A stretch of 24,715 bases of DNA from JAYOFM01 sp038117225. GTDB lineage: Bacteria; Pseudomonadota; Alphaproteobacteria; Rhodospirillales; Casp-alpha2. The notes below the pieces were generated by a model, which saw only the letters and a list, made by a program, of their open reading frames with translations, was not told the origin of the DNA and searched no databases. This document shows positions 15,557 to 24,030 of this stretch, piece after piece (position 1 is the stretch's first letter; the number at the start of each line of letters is the position of its first letter). Location of the stretch: the NCBI GenBank assembly GCA_038117225.1, contig JAYOFM010000051.1:1-24715 (forward strand), in the 5' to 3' direction. The translations under genes and the position numbers were made by a program.

Positions 15557-17955
15557 ATGCTGTCGCCCAACCTCGAACAAACGCTGCGTCGCGCGCTCGC
15601 CTACGCCACCGAGCGCCGTCATGAGTACGCGACCCTGGAACACCTCTTGCTCTCATTGACGGAGGATCAGGACGCGGTCGCGGTGCTGCGCGCCTGCGGT
15701 GTCGACCTTGAGCAACTGGGCAATGACCTGGTCGAGTTCCTGGATACCGAATTGGCCGACATGGTCAGCATGGTGGCCAACGAACCGAAACCGACCGAAG
15801 GTTTTCAGCGTGTCGTTCAGCGTGCCGTCATTCATGTGCAGTCATCGGGTCGCGAGGAAGTGACGGGCGCCAACATGCTGGTGGCACTGTTCGCCGAACG
15901 CGAATCGCACGCCGTCTATTTCCTGCAATTGCATGACATGTCGCGCTATGATGCGGTGAATTATATTTCACACGGGATTGCCAAGGTCCCGGGGATGTCA
16001 GACGCCCGAACCGTGCACGGCGCCGATGAGGATGTCGACGGAGAACAGGTCGTGCGCAAGGGGTCGGAAGCGCTTGATGCATACTGCGTCAACCTCAACC
16101 GCAAGGCGGCCGACGGGCGTATCGATCCGCTAATCGGCCGTGAGCATGAGGTTGAACGCACAATCCAAATTTTGTGCCGGCGTAACAAGAATAATCCGCT
16201 TTATGTGGGCGATCCGGGCGTCGGAAAGACCGCCATCGCCGAGGGCCTGGCCAAGCGCATCGTTGATGGTGATGTGCCAGAGGTGCTCGCCAACGCCACC
16301 ATCTATTCACTCGACATGGGGTCGCTGCTGGCCGGCACCCGCTACCGCGGTGATTTCGAGGAGCGTTTGAAGGCGGTGATGACGGAACTGGAGGGCATCG
16401 AAGGCGCCATCCTGTTCATTGATGAGATTCACACGGTGATCGGTGCCGGTGCGACGTCTGGCGGTTCCATGGATGCTTCGAATATCCTCAAGCCGGCGTT
16501 GCAGGGTGGTCTACTGCGGTGCATGGGCTCGACCACCTATAAGGAATATCGTGGGTATTTCGAGAAGGATCGCGCCCTGGTTCGGCGCTTCCAGAAGATT
16601 GATGTCAATGAACCCTCCATCGACGAGACGGTGAAAATCCTTCGCGGCCTAAAATCTAATTTCGAGGATCATCATCACGTCCGCTATACGCNNNNNNNNN
16701 NNNNNNNNNNNNNNNNNNNNNNNNNNNNNNNNNNNNNNNNNNNNNNNNNNNNNNNNNNNNNNNNNNNNNNNNNNNNGAATCACTGCGCGCCGCCGTCGAG
16801 CTTGCCGACCGTTACATTAACGATCGCAAGCTGCCGGACAAGGCGATCGACGTCATTGATGAAGTCGGCGCATCGCGCATGCTGGTGCCGGAAAATCGCC
16901 GCAAGAAGACCGTGACGGTCAAGGACATTGAGGAAGTGGTTGCCAAGATCGCCCGCATCCCGCCGAAGAGCGTATCGCGCGACGACCGCCAGGCCCTGAT
17001 GACGTTGGATCAGGATTTGAAGCGGGTCGTGTATGGCCAGGACAACGCGATCGAACAGTTATCATCCGCCATTAAACTTGCCCGCGCCGGTTTGCGAGAA
17101 CCGCAAAAGCCTATCGGTTCATACCTGTTTTCGGGCCCCACCGGTGTCGGCAAGACCGAGGTGGCGCGTCAACTGGCGCTGACACTGGGTGTTGAACTGG
17201 TGCGCTTCGACATGTCCGAATATATGGAACGGCATTCCATTTCGCGACTGATCGGCGCGCCGCCGGGCTACGTTGGTTTCGACCAGGGTGGATTGTTAAC
17301 CGATTCCGTCGATCAGCATCCTCATGTGGTATTGCTGCTCGACGAGATCGAAAAAGCCCATCCTGATCTGTTCAATATCCTGTTGCAGATCATGGATCAC
17401 GGAAAGCTGACCGACCACAACGGCAAGAGCGTTGATTTCCGCAACGTCATTTTGATCATGACCACCAATGCCGGCGCCGCCGACATGGCGAAGCCGGCGG
17501 TCGGATTCGAGAGAACAGAGCGCATCGGTGAAGATTCCGAAGCCATCGAGCGCATGTTCACGCCGGAATTCCGCAACCGGCTCGACGCCATTATCCAATT
17601 CGCCGCGCTGTCACCGGAAGTCGTATCCAAGGTCGTCGAAAAGTTCATCATGGAATTGGAAAGCCAGCTCGAGGATCGCGCGGTGACGATCGAATTGTCG
17701 GCGGAAGCTCGCGAATGGCTGGCAAAGAAAGGCTACGACCGGCTCTACGGTGCTCGGCCGCTATCCCGGATCATTCAGGAAAACATTAAGAAACCGCTGG
17801 CCGAGGAACTGCTGTTCGGCAAGCTGGAGAAGGGTGGCGTCGTTCTGGTTACCATCAACAACGGCAAACCGGCATTCGAATATCCGAAGCCAAAGGTCAG
17901 CAAGCCTTCAAACAATAGGAAGAAGAAACCCAAGGTCCCTGCGGTAGTCGAGTAG
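15557..17955 (+). CDS. clpA: ATP-dependent Clp protease ATP-binding subunit ClpA (interrupted by an assembly gap)
   Basis: AAA+ unfoldase that feeds substrates to ClpP with ClpS as adaptor. The order is a double Clp-N domain (about 1-145), a first AAA module with Walker A GDPGVGKT (218-225) and Walker B ILFIDE (285-290), then an N run at 16692-16776. After it comes the second AAA module with GPTGVGKTE, VSRLIGAPPGYVGFDQGG-type pore region, LLLDEIEKAH, and the D2 small domain (GARPLSRIIQENIKKPLAEELLFG) with a basic Lys/Pro tail. The reading frame changes across the N run only because the run has an arbitrary length; both sides match ClpA without a break. No ClpB-type middle domain is present, which separates it from ClpB. 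The start at 15557 gives LSPNLEQTLRRAL, the normal ClpA beginning. Confidence 0.95.
16692..16776. other. Run of 85 N inside clpA
   Basis: Unresolved bases between the codons for HHHVRYT and ESLRAAVEL. In ClpA relatives these two blocks are separated by about one residue, so the real missing sequence is probably about 2 bases. That also restores the frame: the needed length is 2 modulo 3, and 85 is 1 modulo 3. Confidence 0.8.
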
Positions 17956-17976
17956 GCTATGCCGCCAGAAAGCCCT

Positions 17977-19067
17977 TCAGGTATCGTCGTAGTTTAGTCG
18001 CTTGATGAGGTCGCCGGCGCGCTGGGTAAAAAGCGCGCGCGCATGGTCATCGAAAAACTCTCACCAGTTGCCGGACCAGCCGCGCCAAGGTGCCACCGAC
18101 GCTAGTCTGAGGCTTGGTTTGGCGCGATGGAAAGCCGCCGCGCCTAGGGCTTCGGCGATAACGTCGAGCGTGTTATCGAAATCTTCGATCAAATCCTCGT
18201 AGCGTACCGCCGTAACGATTCCGTTTGGGCGCTCGGATTCGTCGAGCCAATGGGTCACATGGTTGATCCAGCGATCCAGCATGTCAGCGGGCGGACGTGT
18301 CTGAAATAGCAGCGTGCGGCCGCTCGGCGGCGCTGACATGAACGCACCGACGCTGTCCCGTCTCGGGCCTTCATCAATTCCACCGCCGTCGTTGGCGAAA
18401 CGCCAAAAACTCGTCATCACGTCGCGGCCATCTCGGTAGACATAGAAAATATGTATGCTATCGGAGAGCCTGGTGAGGCGCCCCTGGAACATCTCCACCG
18501 AGTGGTGAGATTTCAACACATTTGCGAATGGCGCGTCCGGCAAAGCATCAAGGAACGGTGTGATGGTCGGCGCGCGCCCGTCGGCTGTCGCTGAGGTTTC
18601 GACGTCGACCCACAGCGCAGAATGGCGAAAATTCAGCGCCAAGGTATTGATCAATAAATGCGTTCCTGGGGTACGTGGCTGACCACCATCACCCGTTTGG
18701 TGCCGGTGGATCTTTCATCCATGAGTCTGGGATCGTACGTGGAAAAAAGTTCGTTCGCCGTGCCGCCGCGATTCAGCGCGCGTTGGACATTGTCGTATGG
18801 CGGTTGAAATGCAGGATCGAGCGCGATGGCTTCCTGGTAATGTGCCACGGCAGGACCGATGCGCCCCGAGGCGTGATGAAGCACGCCCATCGTATTGTGC
18901 AACAACGCTTTTTCAGGGGCGATGCGAATCGCTGCACGCATAAGCTCTACGGCACTACTGGTGTCGCCGGCTTGATGTTGAGCGAAGGCGAGGCGATGGC
19001 GAGCATCCCAATCATTTGGGTCGGCGGCGACCCGGCTGGAGAGCTCCGCGAGCGCGGGGTCTGTCAT
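17977..19067 (-). pseudogene. TPR-sulfotransferase gene with a frameshift and an in-frame stop
   Basis: Start ATG at 19065-19067, overlapping the stop of the upstream gene as ATGA. Residues 1 to about 100 are tetratricopeptide repeats (DWDARHRLAFAQHQAGD, LLHNTMGVLHHASGRIGPAVAHYQEAIALDP). A PAPS-dependent sulfotransferase domain should follow. The first frame reads TKRVMVVSHVPQERIY and stops at 18651-18653. The frame shifted by one base reads PRTPGTHLLINTLALNF, the 5'-phosphosulfate-binding loop, and goes on through the 3'-phosphate motif YRDGRDVMTSFW and WSGNW. It then meets TGA at 18061-18063. Beyond that stop the same frame continues with EFFDDHARALFTQRAGDL and ends at 17977-17979, exactly the usual sulfotransferase C terminus. 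A loss of one or four bases near 18670-18683 explains the frameshift; CCAC tandem slippage is a simple route. Two independent lesions argue for a pseudogene rather than a single sequencing error. Confidence 0.8.
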
Positions 19068-19705
19068 GATGGCTTGCGGCATTCCAGTTCGCCGAGCAAA
19101 CCGATCCGCGCGAAACCCTTTTGTGGAACCAGCTTGGTCGCTCCGCCTTGCAAGACCAAAACCTCGCGCTGTGTTCGCTGGCCGCTGATGTCCTGACGAT
19201 GAATGCCGGCCACACGACAGAAAGCGCATGAATTATTGACGGCGACGCCGCCACTGACGGTGCGCGTCAAGGATAGGCATTTTGCTGCTGCCTGAGGAGC
19301 GACGACCTGTTGGTCGAGCTTGGTGTTGGCATCTCGGGGGGTACCGCGTGGTGACACCAGGTTTGGTGCCTCGTCAGCGGAGCCTTTGCAGGGAAGGTCG
19401 GCGGTCACTCGTGAATGCCCTGGCCCCTTGAATGGCAGCCGCAGATCCGATTTAGCGCGCAGGCTGAACTGACGGCTGGCCGGCAAGCCGGACCCAGGCC
19501 GGCTGCGTAGAACCGTGGCCATGCGGCAGTCGCCGCAACGATTGACCAAATGTTCACCGCCGCCGCCGCGTACCAGGCCGATGCACTGACCGCCGGAAAC
19601 GGCGAGGGCGGGCAGGGGGGATGCCATCATCGCCAGCATTACCGCCGTGAAAGCGGCGACGGCTAGAAAGAAACCCATACCCACGAACTGAATGCGCGTT
19701 CTCAT
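19064..19705 (-). CDS. Secreted protein with two copies of a four-cysteine CxxC domain, function unknown
   Basis: A 213-residue protein from the ATG at 19703-19705 (an ATG at 19756 or a TTG at 19765 would add residues before the signal peptide). Residues 1-35 form a signal peptide with a long hydrophobic core and a PALA cleavage site. The mature part is an internal duplication. Copy 1 (about 40-107) has C41-x15-C57-x2-C60-R-x45-C106; copy 2 (about 142-210) has C143-x16-C160-x2-C163-R-x45-C209. Shared positions include C-[IL]-x-L-x-R, VN-x-C or NN-x-C, CR-[MV]-A and a closing [LE]-x-C. The spacer between copies is low-complexity, rich in Pro, Arg and Asp. The cysteines suggest two disulfides per domain in the periplasm or outside. 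I do not recognise the family. It is coupled by ATGA to the sulfotransferase pseudogene. Confidence 0.7.
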   Translation of the reverse strand: MRTRIQFVGMGFFLAVAAFTAVMLAMMASPLPALAVSGGQCIGLVRGGGGEHLVNRCGDCRMATVLRSRPGSGLPASRQFSLRAKSDLRLPFKGPGHSRVTADLPCKGSADEAPNLVSPRGTPRDANTKLDQQVVAPQAAAKCLSLTRTVSGGVAVNNSCAFCRVAGIHRQDISGQRTQREVLVLQGGATKLVPQKGFARIGLLGELECRKPS

Positions 19706-19818
19706 GATCCACGTCCCACGTTTTCCGTCGCTGTCCCAATGTCCGGGGATCAGCATAGTAAACAAAGGTTAACGAGGAATGAGTCGCTTGGCGGCTGTGC
19801 TTAGGGGACGTGGGCGGG

Positions 19819-20991
19819 TCAGACGTCCTCGCGGAAGGGGCTTTGACCTTTAAGGTATTCGATCTCGCGCTCGACGGCGGCGCGTTCGTCGTCGATGAAA
19901 TGCGACACCGCGCGTGCAAGTCCCTCGTGCGCCACCCAGTGAGCGCTATAGGTTGGGCTCGGCGTATAACCTCGTTGTATCTTGTGCGGGCCCTGCGCGC
20001 CGGCCTCCACGCGCGCCAGACCGTGGGCAATGGCGTAATCGATTGCTTGGTAGTAACAAGCCTCGAAATGCAAAAATGGCACTTCGCGCAGGCAGCCCCA
20101 ATTTCGGCCGTAGAGGGTGTCGCTCCCAATAAGATTGAGGGCACCGGCAATCGAGCGGCCTTCCGCATCGGAGACATGGATCAATAGCACCCGGTCGCCC
20201 AGCCGTTCGCCAAGCAACGAGAAGAATTCCCGGGTCAGATAGCTGGATCCCCATTTCTTATCCGTTGTCGCCAGATAGAAGCCATAGAACGCATCCCAGT
20301 GTCGTTCCTCGATATCGCTGCCGGTCAGCGTTGCAATACGAAGGTCGGTTTCGTGGACCGCCTTGCGTTCCTTGCGAATCGCCTTGCGCTTACGCGATGA
20401 CAGCGCGGCAAGAAAGTCGTCGAAGCTCGCATAGCCATTATTATGCCAGTGGAACTGCTGGCCCAGGCGCATGAGCAGTCCACGTTCGCTCATGCCTTTC
20501 CATTCGGACTCCGTCGGAAAGGTTATGTGCACCGACGAGATGTCGTGACGGCCAGCCAGCGTTACCATGGCGGACACCAGGGTATCGCGCAGTTCAGCCG
20601 TGCGCGTTTCATCCTGATCGGCCCGTACCATCAGACGCGGCCCCGTCACCGGTGTGAACGGTACGGAGCACTGCAATTTCGGATAATAACGCCCACCGGC
20701 GCGCTCGAAAGCATCTGCCCAGCCCCAGTCGAACACGTACTCCCCGTAGGAATGATTTTTCAGATAAAGCGGTGCGGTGGCGAGGACTTCCCCGGCTTCA
20801 TCCTCGATCAGCAGGTGCTGACCGAGCCAGCCGCTTTCCGCTGTCGCCGAGCCGGACTCCTCCAACGCCGACAGGAAAGCGTGACTGACGAACGGATTGT
20901 CGGCGCCGGCACAGGCGTCCCACGCCGCCGGCGCGACATCGCCCAGGCTTTGAATGACACGGACGGCCGTGGCCTCGCGACCGTCAGGCAT
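19819..20991 (-). CDS. GNAT-fold acyltransferase of the COG3146 (DUF482, FemAB-like) family
   Basis: A 390-residue cytoplasmic protein. The beginning (SLGDVAPAAWDACAGADNPFVSHAFLSALEESGS) and the segments YLKNHSYGEYVFDWGWADAFERAGGRYYPKLQCSVPFTPVTGPRL are the hallmark of this family. It resembles FemAB-type peptidyl transferases with two GNAT-like halves. A positively charged SSRKRKAIRKERKAV helix and FYLATTDKKWGSSYLTREFF lie in the second half, and VEAGAQGPHKIQRGYTP near the end is strongly conserved. Function is annotated only broadly as N-acyltransferase or peptidoglycan-related; no substrate can be given. Its ATG at 20991 overlaps the end of the cobalamin-binding protein gene by 8 bases, so they are translationally coupled. 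Confidence 0.85.
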   Translation of the reverse strand: MPDGREATAVRVIQSLGDVAPAAWDACAGADNPFVSHAFLSALEESGSATAESGWLGQHLLIEDEAGEVLATAPLYLKNHSYGEYVFDWGWADAFERAGGRYYPKLQCSVPFTPVTGPRLMVRADQDETRTAELRDTLVSAMVTLAGRHDISSVHITFPTESEWKGMSERGLLMRLGQQFHWHNNGYASFDDFLAALSSRKRKAIRKERKAVHETDLRIATLTGSDIEERHWDAFYGFYLATTDKKWGSSYLTREFFSLLGERLGDRVLLIHVSDAEGRSIAGALNLIGSDTLYGRNWGCLREVPFLHFEACYYQAIDYAIAHGLARVEAGAQGPHKIQRGYTPSPTYSAHWVAHEGLARAVSHFIDDERAAVEREIEYLKGQSPFREDV

Positions 20992-21970
20992 CGTGCACGT
21001 CAGGCGGCGCGATCCGTCGCCAGCTGGTGCCGTGACCGTTCTCGCCGAACAGTTCTGGATGCACTATTTCGCCTAGTATTTCGGTGCTGTTGGCGAGACG
21101 CGGGCCGGGCCGGTTGAAATAGGCGTTGGCGTCCGTGGAATAAATCCGCCCCGTGGTCGCGGCTTTGAGGCTCGACCAACCAGGACGTTCCAGGCACGCC
21201 CGTGCCTCGGCATGGGTACGAGCCAGGTCAAAACCGCACGGCATGAAGATGATAACGTCCGGGTCCGCGGCCAGCAGCGCCGCGTCCTCGATCCACGGCG
21301 CGTGTTGGCCGGCGTTGCCGAAAATATCGATTCCACCGGCCAGTGAAATCAGTTCCGGGACCCAGTTGCCAGCCGCCATCAGCGGATCACACCACTCGAT
21401 CGTCGCGATGCGGGGGCGGTTTTGGATGGCCGACGTCTTAGCCGCGACGGCGCCGATGCGGTCTGTCATCTCATTGATCAGTGAAGTCCCCGCCGCCTCG
21501 GCGCCAAGCGCGGTCGCGACGCGGGCGATGTCCATATATACCGCCGCCAGATCGGTTGGGTTCAGCGAAACAATGCGTGCCGCCGTGCCCAACGTCGCCG
21601 CCAAAGCCAGTTCAACCTCGGCCAGACTGACCGCACAGACATCGCATTGATCCTGCGTGACGAGAAGGTCCGGCGCCAGCTCGGATAATTTGTCTTTCAG
21701 GACCTCGTAGATGGCAACGGCATCCTGCAAGGCCTGTTTTACGCTGCGGTCAATGTCGGCGCTGGAACCTTCAAGAATGACCCGGGGGCGGGTGCAGACG
21801 GGTAACGCCTCGACGCCGGCAGGGAAGTCGCATTCGTGCGACCGCCCAACAAGATTCGCGCCAAATCCGAGGCCATGCACGATTTCCGTCGCGCTAGGCA
21901 GCAACGAGATGATCCTGCCGGGGCCTGGATTGGAACCGGGGCTGTCGGAGCTGGCAGCCTTGGCGGACAT
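20984..21970 (-). CDS. Cobalamin-binding protein of the BtuF/FecB fold, without signal peptide
   Basis: A 328-residue periplasmic-binding-protein fold. RIISLLPSATEIVHGLGFGANLVGRSHECDFP (19-50) is the signature of the BtuF-like cobalamin-binding group, followed by DLLVTQDQCDVCAVS, the central helix, ATIEWCDPLMAAGNWVPELISLAGG and PDVIIFMPCGFDLART. Classical BtuF delivers vitamin B12 to BtuCD from the periplasm, but here residues 1-18 are Ser/Ala/Gly/Pro-rich and not hydrophobic, with no lipobox, so the protein looks cytoplasmic. Cytoplasmic relatives are common and their role is unclear. No btuC or btuD is adjacent. The start is 7 bases after the RidA gene and the end overlaps the acyltransferase gene. 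A B12-dependent nrdJ lies about 2 kb upstream. Confidence 0.82.
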   Translation of the reverse strand: MSAKAASSDSPGSNPGPGRIISLLPSATEIVHGLGFGANLVGRSHECDFPAGVEALPVCTRPRVILEGSSADIDRSVKQALQDAVAIYEVLKDKLSELAPDLLVTQDQCDVCAVSLAEVELALAATLGTAARIVSLNPTDLAAVYMDIARVATALGAEAAGTSLINEMTDRIGAVAAKTSAIQNRPRIATIEWCDPLMAAGNWVPELISLAGGIDIFGNAGQHAPWIEDAALLAADPDVIIFMPCGFDLARTHAEARACLERPGWSSLKAATTGRIYSTDANAYFNRPGPRLANSTEILGEIVHPELFGENGHGTSWRRIAPPDVHDA

Positions 21971-21977
21971 GGATGAT

Positions 21978-22445
21978 CTATGAAAGCTCGACGACGGCGT
22001 CTACCTCGACCGAGACACCGAGCGGCAACGATGCCGCGGAGACGGCGAAACGGGCATGGCGGCCAGCGTCGCCGAACACCTCGACCATCAGGTCAGACGC
22101 GCCGTTAATAATCTTAGGTTGGTCGGTGAAATCAGGCGTCGAATTAACGAACCCGCCAAGTTTGAGGACCCGCGCCACACGGCCGAGATCACCACCAGCG
22201 GCGGCGCGCATTTGAGCGATCAGATTGAGTCCGCACAAACGCGCCGCCTGATAACCGTCTTCGACGCTGATGGTATCACCCAGTTTGCCGAGATATCGCA
22301 GCTCGCCATTCCAGAATGTAACCTGACCGGAAATAAAGAGCGTGTTTCCGCTGATCGTATAGGGGACGTAGTTGGCGGCGGGGGCCGATGCCTCGGGCAA
22401 TTCGATGCCCAATTCGGCGAGCCGCGCCTCGATCTTTCCAGCCAT
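21978..22445 (-). CDS. RidA-family (YjgF/YER057c/UK114) protein
   Basis: A 155-residue protein with the chorismate-mutase-like RidA fold. LFISGQVTFWNGELRYLGKLGDTISVEDGYQAARLCGLNLIAQM covers the first sheet and helix, VARVLKLGGFVNSTPDFTDQPKIINGASDLMVEVFGD the second, and ARFAVSAASLPLGVSVEVDAVVEL the conserved C-terminal strand. RidA proteins are trimers that deaminate reactive enamine/imine intermediates from PLP enzymes. This longer, YoaB-like branch has Ala-Val-Ser (FAVSAA) where canonical RidA has the catalytic arginine (usually R-x-A), so imine deaminase activity is uncertain. GGAGG lies 11 bases before the ATG. The cobalamin-binding protein gene follows after 7 bases. Confidence 0.88.
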   Translation of the reverse strand: MAGKIEARLAELGIELPEASAPAANYVPYTISGNTLFISGQVTFWNGELRYLGKLGDTISVEDGYQAARLCGLNLIAQMRAAAGGDLGRVARVLKLGGFVNSTPDFTDQPKIINGASDLMVEVFGDAGRHARFAVSAASLPLGVSVEVDAVVELS

Positions 22446-22547
22446 GATTCGATAATCCTCCGTGACATGCGCGTGGGTGACAGTGGATGGACATTAGACC
22501 GCTCGACGGCTTGTACCGAGCTTGGTGCGTGGTGTTGCCTGGCTCGA

Positions 22548-23801
22548 TCAGATTCGGAAAAGCTGGCTTTCGCTCGGTGCCAGAACCTTGGTATCGGACG
22601 GCTTGTCGATGAGCAGTTGTTCCGCCACTTCCAATTTCTTGTCGATATCGGCGTCCGATTGGTCGGGGTCGTGGTGAAACAGGTAGAGCGTCTTGACCTC
22701 ACCCCGGTGTGCCAACTCGACGACCTTGGAAACACAGGAATGCCCCCATCCGACCTTGGTCTTGTATTCTTCATCGGTGTACGTGGTGTCGGTAATCAGC
22801 GCATCGGCGCCGCGAATGAAATCGGCCAACTGCTCCTCGTAAAAACGATCGTGAAACTCGTTGTCCTCAAGGAACATTTCGTTGTCGGTGATGTAACAGN
22901 NNNNNNNNNNNNNNNNNNNNNNNNNNNNNNNNNNNNNNNNNNNNNNNNNNNNNNNNNNNNNNNNNNNNNNNNNNNNNNNNNNNNNNNNNNNNNNACCATC
23001 GACCTCGATGGTTTCTTCTTCCAAGTCACGGAAATAGACCCGGGCGGCGAACTCACTGAGTGTGATAGGAAAATATACGCCATCCATCTGCGCCGAAATA
23101 AGCTCGCGCATGCTGGTGTCACCCTGATTGGCGCCCAATATCTCAAAGTCGTTGCCCTGCATGTAGAGCGGCGCAAAGAAGGGTATGGCGTTGATGTGAT
23201 CCCAATGGGGGTGGGAGATCAGAATTTTAGCTTTCAAGCGCTTCTTGCGGCCGCGCATCAGGTGATCGCCGAGTGCCTTGATACCCGAACCACCATCGAA
23301 GATGAGATACTGACCACGCGGGAATTCCAACGTCATGCACGACGTATTGCCGCCATAGCGCAAACTCTTGCCGCCTGACACCGGCAAGGTGCCACGCACA
23401 CCCCAGAACACCATGTCGATACGGTCGTCCATGATGCGTTTGAGGTAATCGAGAAATGGCTCAAGTTCGATCGGTTTCCTGATGAAACCGTCGGCGCCAA
23501 ATTCGTAAACCCGATTTTCATCGAACTGGTATGCCTTGGCCGATAGCACGATAAAGCGAATACCCTTGAGTTCAGGATCGCTTTTGACCCGTCGGCAGAG
23601 TTCGTAGCCGTCAATCCCCGGCATCATCAAGTCGCTGATGACCAAATCTGGCTTCATCACGCCGATACGTTGCAAGGCATCAGCACTGTCCGTCGATGTC
23701 TCGAACTCATGCCCCGCCGATTCGAGATACCGGCTGATCAGATCAATGACCAGCGGATCGTCGTCTACGACAAATATCCGGTATTGAGGATGCTCCGACA
23801 T
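22548..23801 (-). CDS. Response regulator receiver fused to a metallo-beta-lactamase-fold hydrolase (contains an assembly gap)
   Basis: Start chosen at the ATG at 23799-23801, which has GGGG six bases upstream; an ATG at 23819 lacks an SD. Residues 5-123 are a complete receiver domain: acidic D13-D14, phosphoacceptor D57 in VISDLMMPG, S87 in VLSAKAY and K109 in RKP. From about 128 on follows an MBL-fold domain of the PhnP/RNase Z-like kind: FWGVRGTLPVSG, YGGNTSC, FDGGSG, the metal motif HPHWDH (197-202), a gap of N, then CYITDNE, ALITDTTYTDEE, WGHS and LFHHDP. The N run (22900-22994) removes about 30 residues that should hold the next conserved metal-site His. Relatives of this MBL group hydrolyse phosphodiesters, including cyclic phosphates, so a phosphorylation-controlled phosphodiesterase is a reasonable guess. 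No histidine kinase is adjacent. Confidence 0.85.
   Translation of the reverse strand: MSEHPQYRIFVVDDDPLVIDLISRYLESAGHEFETSTDSADALQRIGVMKPDLVISDLMMPGIDGYELCRRVKSDPELKGIRFIVLSAKAYQFDENRVYEFGADGFIRKPIELEPFLDYLKRIMDDRIDMVFWGVRGTLPVSGGKSLRYGGNTSCMTLEFPRGQYLIFDGGSGIKALGDHLMRGRKKRLKAKILISHPHWDHINAIPFFAPLYMQGNDFEILGANQGDTSMRELISAQMDGVYFPITLSEFAARVYFRDLEEETIEVDGXXXXXXXXXXXXXXXXXXXXXXXXXXXXXXXXCYITDNEMFLEDNEFHDRFYEEQLADFIRGADALITDTTYTDEEYKTKVGWGHSCVSKVVELAHRGEVKTLYLFHHDPDQSDADIDKKLEVAEQLLIDKPSDTKVLAPSESQLFRI
22900..22994. other. Run of 95 N inside the receiver-MBL gene
   Basis: Unresolved bases between EEETIEVDG and CYITDNE of the MBL domain. Here both sides stay in one frame with 95 N, and relatives have about 26-32 residues at this place, so unlike the clpA gap this one may be close to its true size. 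Confidence 0.8.
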
Positions 23802-23923
23802 ATCACGCCCCGAATGCATTTTTTGTTCTGAATCCGCAGCCTAGCGACGGTCAGTCGGGTTGTCGACCACAGTTTGAGAGTGGTTATCACGCCCGCGGAG
23901 CAGGCGACGCCATTGAGTGCGCG

Positions 23924-23968
23924 TAAAAAAATGGGCACGTGTCAGGAACAGAGTCCCGACACGCGCCC
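23924..23968 (-). terminator. Intrinsic terminator of nrdJ
   Basis: Read on the minus strand, GGGCGCGTGTC (23968-23958) pairs with GACACGTGCCC (23943-23933) with one mismatch, around a 14-base loop, and is followed at once by seven T (23931-23925). It lies 62 bases after the nrdJ stop and is the clearest terminator in the window. It also separates nrdJ from the receiver-MBL gene. Confidence 0.88.
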
Positions 23969-24030
23969 CAAGTTTCCCAGAGAGGATTCGGTATCGCGGC
24001 CACGCCGGTGATCGCGTTGTGTTGTTTGCA

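Noticed and set aside
16660..16910. clpA as a frameshifted pseudogene or two genes
   Set aside because: The frame change coincides exactly with the N run and disappears if the gap is 2 modulo 3 in length; both halves match ClpA end to end.
18061..18063. Programmed UGA recoding (selenocysteine or readthrough) in the sulfotransferase
   Set aside because: The codon is at a position where the family usually has Lys or Arg, there is no obvious stem-loop of SECIS type after it, and the gene also has a separate frameshift, so decay is the simpler reading. Other genes in the window use TGA as a normal stop.
22056..23378. 440-codon plus-strand open frame over RidA and the receiver-MBL gene
   Set aside because: It is antisense to two recognisable genes, runs through the N gap and has no family features.
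23820..24030. Cobalamin riboswitch near nrdJ
   Set aside because: This gap is at the 3' end of nrdJ and holds its terminator; the leader of nrdJ is outside the window, and no B12-box-like sequence was recognised upstream of the cobalamin-binding protein gene.
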